Below are positions 1 to 6,090 of a DNA stretch of 10,997 nucleotides, piece by piece. The notes below the pieces were generated by a model that ran no database searches, was not told the DNA's origin, and was given only the letters and a program-made list of their open reading frames with translations. The stretch is from the NCBI GenBank assembly GCA_014846205.1, contig RKAY01000108.1, positions 1-10,997 of the forward strand, read 5' to 3'. Numbering within the stretch: the first letter of the stretch is position 1; each line of letters begins with the position of its first letter. Both the position numbers and the translations under genes were made by a program. The stretch is from Collinsella aerofaciens. GTDB lineage: Bacteria; Actinomycetota; Coriobacteriia; Coriobacteriales; Coriobacteriaceae.

Positions 1-482
1 GTGTTGCCGCCGTTACCAGCACGCTTGGCGTACAGACGCGCGAGCTTCATCGAGCCCTCGTTGGCTTCGGCACCGGAATTGGCAAAGAACGTCTCCCACA
101 CCTGCTCGCCCGCCGTCGGAGCGCCGAGCGCGGCTGCCGTGGTCTCATCGCCGGCGGCAATGGCATCGGCAATCACGCGTGCACTGTCCACGTCGTCGTT
201 AGCGAGCTTGGACAGCAGCGCCGCGACCTGGCCACGCTGCTCGATGTAGAAGTAGTTAGACACATGCAGAAGCTTTTTGGTCTGAGTCTCGAGCGCCGAA
301 AGCACTGCAGGATTACCGTGACCGAGACTACACACGCCAATACCAGCAAGAAAGTCGAGATACTCACGGCCATCGTCGCCGGTGAGCTTCATGCCGTGAC
401 CCTCGACAAATTCAACCGGCGAGCGGCCAAAGGTATGCATAACGTAGTGGGATTCGAGCGATTGTTGAGCAGCAAGTGACAT
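1..482 (-). CDS. argD: Acetylornithine aminotransferase, N-terminal part (cut by window edge)
   Basis: PLP-dependent transaminase converting N-acetylglutamate semialdehyde to N-acetylornithine in arginine synthesis (cytoplasm). Reading the minus strand from the ATG at 482 gives 160 residues and the frame is still open at position 1, so the catalytic lysine half lies outside the window. Visible family marks are YLDFLAGIGVCSLGHGNP (about 41-58) and the PLP-phosphate-binding FFANSGAEANEGSMKLAR (about 132-149). An AAAGG ribosome site lies 7 nt before the ATG. It follows argB by 64 nt as last visible gene of argCJBD. Oddity: about 28 extra, alanine-rich residues (about 97-126) sit just before the NSGAEA motif compared with the E. 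coli-type enzyme. ArgD-family aminotransferases can overlap with succinyl-ornithine or 4-aminobutyrate enzymes, but the context fixes the role. Confidence 0.95.
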   Translation of the reverse strand, partial: MSLAAQQSLESHYVMHTFGRSPVEFVEGHGMKLTGDDGREYLDFLAGIGVCSLGHGNPAVLSALETQTKKLLHVSNYFYIEQRGQVAALLSKLANDDVDSARVIADAIAAGDETTAAALGAPTAGEQVWETFFANSGAEANEGSMKLARLYAKRAGNGGN

Positions 483-546
483 GGGATGCCTTTCGTTGAG
501 CGCCGGACGGCGCGGGCTATGGGTGTAAGGATGCGGCGCTAGGACG

Positions 547-1527
547 TTAAACCGTCTGGAGCTTCTCGACCTCGTCGAGGTTCTCGGTCAGGCGTGCCGC
601 AAAGGTCGAAAGCGGGTGCGGGTGCGTATCGAACTCGTAGGCCGTCTCGGTGGAGTGGATCACGGTACCGACGCCGGCGTCGGTCAACAGCTCCAGCAGC
701 AGCGAGTGCGACGTCGTACCGTTGATGATGTGCGCGCGGAACACACCGGCGGCAAGCGCATCGACAGCGGCGCGCAGCTTGGGAATCATGCCCTTATCGA
801 CCTCGCCGCCGTAGAGCATTTCGTTAACCTCGTCGAGCGTCAGGTTGGAGATGAGCGAATCCTTGTCGCTAAAGTCCTTGTACAGGCCGTCGACGTCGGT
901 AAGGAAGATTGCCTTATGCGCGTGGAGCGCCGCCGCAACGGCACCGGCGGCGGTATCGGCGTTGATGTTGAAGAAGCCGCCATCCTCCCCCGCCGCGACG
1001 GTAGCGCTGACGGGGATGTACTCGCTATCGAGCAAGCGCTCGATATAGTCGGTGTTGACGTGCGTTACTTTGCCCACGCGACCGAGCTCGGGGTCGAGTG
1101 GCTCGGCAATGAGTGTGCCGGCATCGCTGCCCGACACGCCCACGGCCAGGTTGCCGTGCTGGTTGATGGCAGCGACCAGCTCCTGGTTGACCTTGCCGCC
1201 CAGCACCTCGCGCACGATATCCATGGTATCCGGTGTGGTCACGCGCTGGCCGTTCTTAAACTCGACAGGGATGTCATAGTGGCTCAGCGCCTCGTTGATG
1301 GCCTTGCCGCCGCCATGCACGATGACGGGGCGCATGCCGATGATCTTGAGCAGGACGATATCGCTCATAACGTCGCGGCGTAGCTGCTCGTCGACCATGG
1401 CGGCTCCGCCATACTTGATAACGACCGTCTTGCCGGTCAGGTTTTTAATCCATGGCAGCGCCTCAAACAGCAGCTGCGCGGTTGCTTCGTTGGATTCACT
1501 CGAGCGACAATCGCGTGCGAATTTCAT
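547..1527 (-). CDS. argB: Acetylglutamate kinase
   Basis: Phosphorylates N-acetylglutamate with ATP, the second committed step to ornithine (cytoplasm). The 326-residue protein shows the amino-acid-kinase fold: VIKYGGAAM with Lys38, the HGGGKAI glycine loop (71-77), NINADTAAG (187-195), FLTDVDGLY (208-216) and MIPKL with Lys250. The N-terminal helix, EATAQLLFEALPWIKNL, is the type found in hexameric arginine-inhibited enzymes, so feedback inhibition by arginine is likely (family knowledge). The frame stays open upstream to 1578, but the ATG at 1527 has GAGG about 6-7 nt before it and gives the expected N-terminus. Oddity: after the usual family end (GVGTVI, about 285-290) a charged tail of about 35 residues follows. 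It lies between argJ (81-nt gap) and argD. Confidence 0.97.
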   Translation of the reverse strand: MKFARDCRSSESNEATAQLLFEALPWIKNLTGKTVVIKYGGAAMVDEQLRRDVMSDIVLLKIIGMRPVIVHGGGKAINEALSHYDIPVEFKNGQRVTTPDTMDIVREVLGGKVNQELVAAINQHGNLAVGVSGSDAGTLIAEPLDPELGRVGKVTHVNTDYIERLLDSEYIPVSATVAAGEDGGFFNINADTAAGAVAAALHAHKAIFLTDVDGLYKDFSDKDSLISNLTLDEVNEMLYGGEVDKGMIPKLRAAVDALAAGVFRAHIINGTTSHSLLLELLTDAGVGTVIHSTETAYEFDTHPHPLSTFAARLTENLDEVEKLQTV

Positions 1528-1608
1528 AGTCTGCCTCGTCTTTCGTATCGTTATCACGCCATGCTCCGCTGTCCGCAATCGCGGCGAGATGCGCAGCGTG
1601 CCCGGAAT

Positions 1609-2877
1609 CTAGGAACGGTAGTCGCCGTTGATGGAGATGTACTCGTGCGTGAGATCGCAGGTCCAGACGGTCGTTGCCGCATCGCCCGCGCCCAGGTCTG
1701 CCGAGATCACGATCTCGGGCGCCTCAAAACGTCGCAGGGCCTCGTCCTCGTCAAAGGGAACAGTCAGGCCGTCGCGACAGACAGGCATGCCCATCATGTC
1801 GATGGAAACATCTTCCTGGTTAAACTTCACGCCGCACTTGCCGAGCGCCATGGCAACGCGGCCCCAGTTGCAATCGTGGCCGGCAATGCAGGTCTTGACG
1901 AGCGGAGAGTTGGCAACAGCGCGCGCCGCGATATCGGCCTCCTCGTCGTTAGCGGCGCCGGTGACGTTGACCGTCACGAGTTTGGACGCGCCCTCGCCAT
2001 CGGCCGCGATGTTGCGCGCCAGGCTTTCGCACACCTCGTGCACGGCAAATGTCAGCTCGTCAAAGGCATCGGTGCCCTCGACGATGGCCTCGGCATCCGC
2101 GGCAGCAGCGCCGGAGGCAAGCATGATGCAGGTGTCGTTGGTCGAGGTATCGGAGTCAACCGTTACCTTGTTGAAGGTCTGTTTGACGGTCGAGAGTAGT
2201 AGGGTATGGAGCGCCGCCGGCTCGACGGGGGCATCGGTAGTAATGACCGCGATCATGGTGGCCATATTGGGCATAATCATGCCCGAGCCCTTGCACATAC
2301 CGCCCACCGTATAAGCGTTGCCCGCATGACCCACAGCCTCACTGCGGTAGCGAACGGCATACTCCTTGGAGTGGGTATCGGTCGTCATGATGGCACGAGC
2401 TGCATCGGCACCGCCATGGGCAGAGAGCGCCTCGTAGGCGGACGGAACGGCCGTCTCAAACGTGTCGATCGGCAGAATCTGACCAATCACGCCCGTGGAG
2501 GCGACCAGGATCTGCTGGGGCTCGCAACCGATAACCTGCGAGGCGATGTTGCACGTCTCGCGCGCGCAGGCAAGGCCCGTCTCGCCCGTGGCAGCGTTCG
2601 CGTTGCCTGAGTTGACCGAGACACCGGCGATGATGCCATAGCCCTTATCGGCACCGCCCAGATTGGCGCGGCTCACCTGCACAGGCGCTGCGCAAAAGCG
2701 GTTGGTCGTAAATACGCCAGCACCGGGACAGGGTTTATCGGGCACGACGAGCGCGTAATCCAAGCGCTCGGGATTCTTGCGAAAGCCCGCATGAATACCC
2801 GCGGCTTTAAAGCCGGCTGCTGCCGTAATGCCACCCTCGACGGCACGAATCTTGATATCGAACTGCTCTGTATTCAT
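1609..2877 (-). CDS. argJ: Bifunctional ornithine acetyltransferase / N-acetylglutamate synthase
   Basis: Moves the acetyl group from N-acetylornithine to glutamate, closing the acetyl cycle of arginine synthesis; bifunctional members also use acetyl-CoA. The protein is 422 residues, a normal length. The oxyanion-hole TG is in STGVIG (Thr128-Gly129). The self-cleavage site is in GMIMPNMATMIAV, with Thr207 expected to become the N-terminal nucleophile of the beta chain after autoproteolysis. The C-terminal part has GHDCNWGR and ends in YISINGDYRS, both family hallmarks. ATG at 2877; two purine-rich sites, AAGGAG 11 nt and AAGGA about 2-3 nt upstream, so the ribosome site is AAGGAG or a mix of both. 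Whether it is mono- or bifunctional cannot be read from sequence alone. Confidence 0.97.
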   Translation of the reverse strand: MNTEQFDIKIRAVEGGITAAAGFKAAGIHAGFRKNPERLDYALVVPDKPCPGAGVFTTNRFCAAPVQVSRANLGGADKGYGIIAGVSVNSGNANAATGETGLACARETCNIASQVIGCEPQQILVASTGVIGQILPIDTFETAVPSAYEALSAHGGADAARAIMTTDTHSKEYAVRYRSEAVGHAGNAYTVGGMCKGSGMIMPNMATMIAVITTDAPVEPAALHTLLLSTVKQTFNKVTVDSDTSTNDTCIMLASGAAAADAEAIVEGTDAFDELTFAVHEVCESLARNIAADGEGASKLVTVNVTGAANDEEADIAARAVANSPLVKTCIAGHDCNWGRVAMALGKCGVKFNQEDVSIDMMGMPVCRDGLTVPFDEDEALRRFEAPEIVISADLGAGDAATTVWTCDLTHEYISINGDYRS

Positions 2878-2899
2878 CGTCCTTACGACTCCTTATATC

Positions 2900-2945
2900 A
2901 AACAAAAAAAACGGGCATCGGATGGCACGCCATACCGGTCGCAAT
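2900..2945 (-). terminator. Possible weak attenuator between argC and argJ
   Basis: Downstream of argC on the minus strand, a small potential hairpin (GGCGT - 8-nt loop - ATGCC, including one G-U pair) is followed after two bases by a run of eight T (plus-strand A run at 2904-2911). That is the shape of a weak intrinsic terminator. An overlapping alternative hairpin, GGtATGG-CGTG-CCATCC, competes with it. It lies inside the operon, so it would lower argJBD relative to argC or stabilise the upstream message end rather than end the operon. The stem is short, hence low confidence. Confidence 0.3.
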
Positions 2946-3013
2946 CAGTAGACCAGCTTAAAAGTGGCGCCCAACTCGATACCCGACTACCAAATCGTTA
3001 ACAATCGAATGTG

Positions 3014-4084
3014 CTACACCGGGCACGCCACTGTGGGCAAGCCTCGTCGCTCGTCAAAACCAAAGACGATATTGGCACACTGGACCGCCTGGCCCGCAGC
3101 ACCCTTGCACAGATTGTCGATCGCGCCCGTCGCCACCAGCACGCCCGCGCGCTTGTTGAGCGCAAGGCCAATCTGGGCGGCATTGGTGCCGACGACCGAA
3201 GCCGTCTTGGGCTGCTGGCCGGCATCGAGTACGCACACGAAGGTGCGACCGGCGTAGAACTGCTTGTAATGGTCGACAACGTCCTCAAGGGTCAGCGTGT
3301 CGATAGCCTGCGGCGCGAGTGGCAGCGTCACCGTGGAGAGCAGGCCGCGCTTGAGCGGTGCCAGATGCGGAGTAAAGACGACGCGGTCGGCCAGGCCAAG
3401 AATCTGCTCGATCTCGGGCGTATGACGATGCTTGCCCACGCCATATGCCTCCAGATTCTCGTCTGCACTGCAAAAATGCGTACGGGCGTTGCAAGACTTA
3501 CCGGCACCCGTCACGCCGCTGATAGCGTCGACGATCACGGGGCCGCTCTGGGCAACCCAGCCGGCGCGCACGGCAGGCGCGGCGGCAAGGCTCGTTGCGG
3601 TGGGATAGCAACCGGCGCAAGCGACCAGTACGGGCTTGCCGTCGGCGTAGTCGGATGCGGCGGTCTCCAAGTCCTGGCAGAACAGCTCGGGCAGACCGAA
3701 AGCACGGGTCTTGAGCAGCTCGGGGCTCGTATGCTCGGCGGCATACCATGCCTCGAACACGGCCGGATCGCTCAGGCGGTAGTCGGCAGACAAGTCGAAG
3801 CAGGAAACGCCTGCGGCAAGCAGTGCGGGCACCTGCGCCATGGCGGCGGTGTGCGGCACGGCCAAAAAGACAGCGTCGCAGGATGTAAGCTCGGGAGCAT
3901 CGTGCGTCGTGAAGACAAGATCGCTCACGCCGGCGAAACTCGGATACACCGCGGACAGCGGTTGGCCGGCATCGGCGTTGGACGTGATGGCAACAAGTTC
4001 AAACTCGGGATGGCCGAGTACGAGGCGAATGAGCTCGGCACCGGCATATCCTGCCGCACCGACGATTCCAACCTTTAAAGACAT
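3014..4084 (-). CDS. argC: N-acetyl-gamma-glutamyl-phosphate reductase
   Basis: NADPH-dependent reduction of N-acetylglutamyl phosphate to the semialdehyde, third step to ornithine. The 356-residue protein begins with a Rossmann loop VGIVGAAGYAGAELIRL (GxxGxxG at 9-15). The catalytic cysteine is Cys159 in ACAGCYPTA, and KHRHTPEI (about 218-225) supplies the conserved histidine. IDNLCKGAAGQAVQ near the C-terminus (322-335) is the usual family block. ATG at 4084 has AAGGAG at 4091-4096, spaced 6 nt. It is the first gene of argCJBD and carries the operon's regulatory region upstream. Length and motifs are complete; nothing is broken. Confidence 0.98.
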   Translation of the reverse strand: MSLKVGIVGAAGYAGAELIRLVLGHPEFELVAITSNADAGQPLSAVYPSFAGVSDLVFTTHDAPELTSCDAVFLAVPHTAAMAQVPALLAAGVSCFDLSADYRLSDPAVFEAWYAAEHTSPELLKTRAFGLPELFCQDLETAASDYADGKPVLVACAGCYPTATSLAAAPAVRAGWVAQSGPVIVDAISGVTGAGKSCNARTHFCSADENLEAYGVGKHRHTPEIEQILGLADRVVFTPHLAPLKRGLLSTVTLPLAPQAIDTLTLEDVVDHYKQFYAGRTFVCVLDAGQQPKTASVVGTNAAQIGLALNKRAGVLVATGAIDNLCKGAAGQAVQCANIVFGFDERRGLPTVACPV

Positions 4085-4153
4085 ATCAGACTCCTTGTCT
4101 GCAGTTTATGCACCGATACGCATTCCGCAGCCGTCGTTATGAGGTGGGTTGAA

Positions 4154-4182
4154 ACTTTAGCACCAAAAGATGCATATATACG
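4154..4182 (-). promoter_or_regulatory. Candidate argC promoter (extended -10)
   Basis: On the minus strand TGCTAAAGT (4162 down to 4154) resembles an extended -10 (TGnTATAAT). A 17-bp spacer puts the -35 position on CGTATA (4177-4182), a poor match, inside the first ARG box. Transcription would start near 4147, leaving a leader of about 60 nt before argC. An alternative -10, TATATA, lies within the ARG box itself at about 4174-4180. Either way the operator overlaps the promoter, which fits repression. Confidence 0.45.
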
Positions 4183-4205
4183 CAAATCTTTTGCATATTC
4201 ATGCA
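4171..4205 (-). promoter_or_regulatory. Double ARG-box operator (ArgR binding)
   Basis: Two palindromes lie in tandem: TGCAT-ATAT-ACGCA at 4171-4184 (one mismatch) and TGCAT-ATTC-ATGCA at 4192-4205 (perfect). Their centres (4177.5 and 4198.5) are 21 bp apart. ArgR/AhrC hexamers are known to bind pairs of 18-bp ARG boxes separated by about 3 bp, which gives this same spacing, and the half-site resembles the known TGCAT/TGAAT core. They sit directly upstream of argC and overlap its likely -35. I infer arginine-dependent repression of argCJBD; argR itself is not in the window. Confidence 0.8.
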
Positions 4206-4241
4206 TTGAAACAAATCAGACACATTCACGCGAAGGAATCG

Positions 4242-4304
4242 ACAAATAATAATGGGCTCCACATCGCCCGGTGCACCTTGCGGTAACGTTGCGATGTGGA
4301 GCCC
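4242..4304 (-). terminator. Intrinsic terminator of the ribU-ecf-PPOX operon
   Basis: GGGCTCCACATCGC at 4254-4267 is perfectly complementary to GCGATGTGGAGCCC at 4291-4304: a 14-bp stem around a 23-nt loop. On the minus strand it is followed by ATTATTATTTG, a T-rich tail. It begins 46 nt after the last PPOX gene and ends just upstream of the argC operator, so it separates the two operons. There is no T tract on the plus-strand side, so it is not an obvious bidirectional terminator. Confidence 0.85.
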
Positions 4305-4350
4305 GGCACAGACGGGTATTTAAATTGTTGGGGCCGGCGGGAGAACTCTT

Positions 4351-4761
4351 TTAGAGCTCGACCGGCACCCATTCGTCGTGGTTACAGATGAAGGCCTCCG
4401 GCTCCTCGACGCTAAAGAAGACGAGCGTGGGGTCGCCTGCGCCCTCATAATGCTCGCCCAAACGCTCCAGATGCTTCCAGCCGGCCTCGCGCATATCGGG
4501 GGCAGCCTGGTCATCCAAGCCCGCTCGTCCACGCAAAATGAGCCAGCCATGGCCCGGCCACCAGCTCGTGGCCTCAAAGCGCTGGTTTTGCAGCAGCTCC
4601 TGCCACACATCTTTGGTGCGTGCCGTCACAAACCACAGCTTGCCGTCCTGGATCTGCGCAAACGAAAACGGACGCACGTGCGGCTGCCCATCCACGCTCG
4701 TCGCCAGATACCACGCCGGCACCGACGTCAGATACTCCAACACCGTATTCAATCCGTCCAC
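4351..4761 (-). CDS. PPOX-fold flavin-binding protein, copy 2
   Basis: Small split-barrel protein of the pyridoxamine 5'-phosphate oxidase-like superfamily, 136 residues. The signature block is WYLATSVDGQPHVRPFSFA, then DGKLWFVTARTKDVWQEL and GWLILRGRAGL, which in this fold line an FMN (or F420/heme) pocket at a dimer interface. Exact reaction unknown; members include oxidases, reductases and cofactor-storage proteins. The start is a GTG at 4761 with AGGAGG (4766-4771) 4 nt before it. A longer open frame begins at a GTG at 4776, but its first codons are the ribosome site itself, so I reject it. It lies 51 nt after a clearly paralogous gene and is the last gene before the terminator. No membrane segment or signal peptide. 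Confidence 0.85.
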   Translation of the reverse strand: MDGLNTVLEYLTSVPAWYLATSVDGQPHVRPFSFAQIQDGKLWFVTARTKDVWQELLQNQRFEATSWWPGHGWLILRGRAGLDDQAAPDMREAGWKHLERLGEHYEGAGDPTLVFFSVEEPEAFICNHDEWVPVEL

Positions 4762-4812
4762 GTTTCCTCCTGCCACTAGCTAATTTGGAACGGGTAGTTA
4801 ATTAGAGACGCG

Positions 4813-5259
4813 CTAGAGCTCCAGACGCTCTTCGCTGCCGTCGATATCGCAGAAGCGGGCGACGATATTGCGAACCGAGAAAAACGCAAGGCGACCGTCG
4901 TTGGCGCTCTCGTGTTGCTCGCCAATGCCCACCATGTGCTTAAAGCCTGCTTCGCGAACGCGGTCGCTCACTACTGCATCGTCCTCGAGCGCGGCCTCGC
5001 CGGACAATACGATCCAGCACTCCCCCGGCTTCCAGCCCGATACCTCAAACTTGGGATTCGCACTCAGCTCCGCCCACACATCCTTGTCGCGCGACGTGCA
5101 AAACCACAACTTACCGTCATCGACCATGGCAAACGAGAACGGCCTTACGCGTGGCTGATGCCCATCGCTCGCGTCAGTCGTGGCCAGAAACCACGCGGGG
5201 ATGCGTCTGAGGTATGTGCAGGCGCGCTCGAGTTGGACCGTGCGGTCGATGTCGGTCAT
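4813..5259 (-). CDS. PPOX-fold flavin-binding protein, copy 1
   Basis: A 148-residue split-barrel protein of the pyridoxamine 5'-phosphate oxidase-like superfamily, paralogous to the next gene (about half of residues alike by eye). Shared blocks: IPAWFLATTD, RVRPFSFA, DGKLWFCTSRDKDVWAEL, REAGFKH and FFSV near the end. It has a three-residue insertion (DAS) in the first loop and a longer acidic region after CWIVLSGEAALEDD. ATG at 5259 follows AGGAAAGGGG by about 5 nt. It begins 30 nt after ecfT, so it is probably on the riboswitch-controlled transcript. FMN binding is a family expectation and the substrate is unknown. It lacks the full-length PdxH C-terminus, so it is unlikely to be a true PNP/PMP oxidase. 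Confidence 0.87.
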   Translation of the reverse strand: MTDIDRTVQLERACTYLRRIPAWFLATTDASDGHQPRVRPFSFAMVDDGKLWFCTSRDKDVWAELSANPKFEVSGWKPGECWIVLSGEAALEDDAVVSDRVREAGFKHMVGIGEQHESANDGRLAFFSVRNIVARFCDIDGSEERLEL

Positions 5260-5289
5260 AGGGACCCCTTTCCTGCGCTCGAATCGCGC

Positions 5290-6090
5290 CTAAACAAGTT
5301 GAAGATTGATGACGATGACGCAGATGAGCAGTAACGCCGTCGTCGCCGCCGCCAACGCATCGCCGCGGCCAAACATAAGCGTATGCAGCCGCGTACGCCC
5401 CTGCTCGCCATGATAGCAACGCGCATCCATGGCGGCAGACAGCGTTTCGGCATGACGGAACACCCCCGTGAACAGCGGGATCGCCACGCTGCCGAGCATG
5501 CGCACGCCGCCGAGTGGACCACCCGTCACGCGCGCGCCGCGACTTGCCTGCGCGTCCGCCGTCTGCTTCATCTCGGTGGCAAACTGCGGCATAAAGCGCA
5601 GCGCGATACCCATGATCATGCCGAGCTCGTGCGCAGGAAGTCCCACGCGCGCAAACGGCGCGAGCAGGCGCTCAAAACCCGCGGTGAGGTCGAGCGTCGG
5701 TGTGGTGAGCGTAATAGCGCTCATACCGGCCATCATCAAGGTCAGGCGGCACGCCATAAAGGCGGCGGAATGCAGTGAGCCCTCGCTTATCTGCAAAAAG
5801 CCGAGCTGCCACAGAATGCGCCCGCTCTGGTCGGAAAACAGGTTGAGCACCGCGACCACCGCGACGATTGCCAGCAGCGGCGCCATCGATGACAGGACGC
5901 GACGAAGCGGCACCCGGGACACGGTATAGATCAGAACAACGAAGATTGCGACCGGGACCAGTCCGCGGAAGCTGTTGACCGTGAGTGTCGTGATCAGAAA
6001 TACAAAGCCCAAGAGCAACTTGGTTCGCGGGTCCAGGCGGTGGATTGCACTCTCGCCGGGATAGTAGCTGCCAAACGAAAACGCCTCCAT
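5290..6090 (-). CDS. ecfT: ECF transporter transmembrane coupling protein EcfT
   Basis: Membrane scaffold joining the ATPases to the substrate-binding S component in energy-coupling factor vitamin transporters. 266 residues, normal length. It has hydrophobic segments at about 26-56, 70-84, 108-130, 155-170 and 244-264. The two cytoplasmic coupling-helix motifs are visible: ADAQASRGARV (179-187) and SAAMDARCYHG (218-228), the second with Cys where many members have Gly. ATG at 6090 overlaps the ecfA stop by one base (TAATG) and has GGAGGG about 6 nt upstream inside ecfA, so translation is probably coupled. FxxGSYYPGxSxIHRLDPRTK at the N-terminus is typical of the family. Confidence 0.95.
   Translation of the reverse strand: MEAFSFGSYYPGESAIHRLDPRTKLLLGFVFLITTLTVNSFRGLVPVAIFVVLIYTVSRVPLRRVLSSMAPLLAIVAVVAVLNLFSDQSGRILWQLGFLQISEGSLHSAAFMACRLTLMMAGMSAITLTTPTLDLTAGFERLLAPFARVGLPAHELGMIMGIALRFMPQFATEMKQTADAQASRGARVTGGPLGGVRMLGSVAIPLFTGVFRHAETLSAAMDARCYHGEQGRTRLHTLMFGRGDALAAATTALLLICVIVINLQLV

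Noticed and set aside
1528..1578. Seventeen-residue longer N-terminus of ArgB
   Set aside because: The extra residues match nothing in the family and the ATG at 1527 has its own GAGG site; the shorter form already includes the regulatory N-helix.
3011..4078. Long plus-strand open frame opposite argC, and similar ones opposite argB (616-1383) and argJ (1561-2199, 1628-2314)
   Set aside because: They mirror strongly supported minus-strand enzymes in a high-GC genome, where antisense frames stay open through codon bias. The translations show no recognisable motifs and no ribosome sites stand out.
4762..4776. GTG at 4776 as start of the second PPOX gene
   Set aside because: The codons from 4776 to 4762 contain the AGGAGG ribosome site for the GTG at 4761, and no ribosome site precedes 4776.
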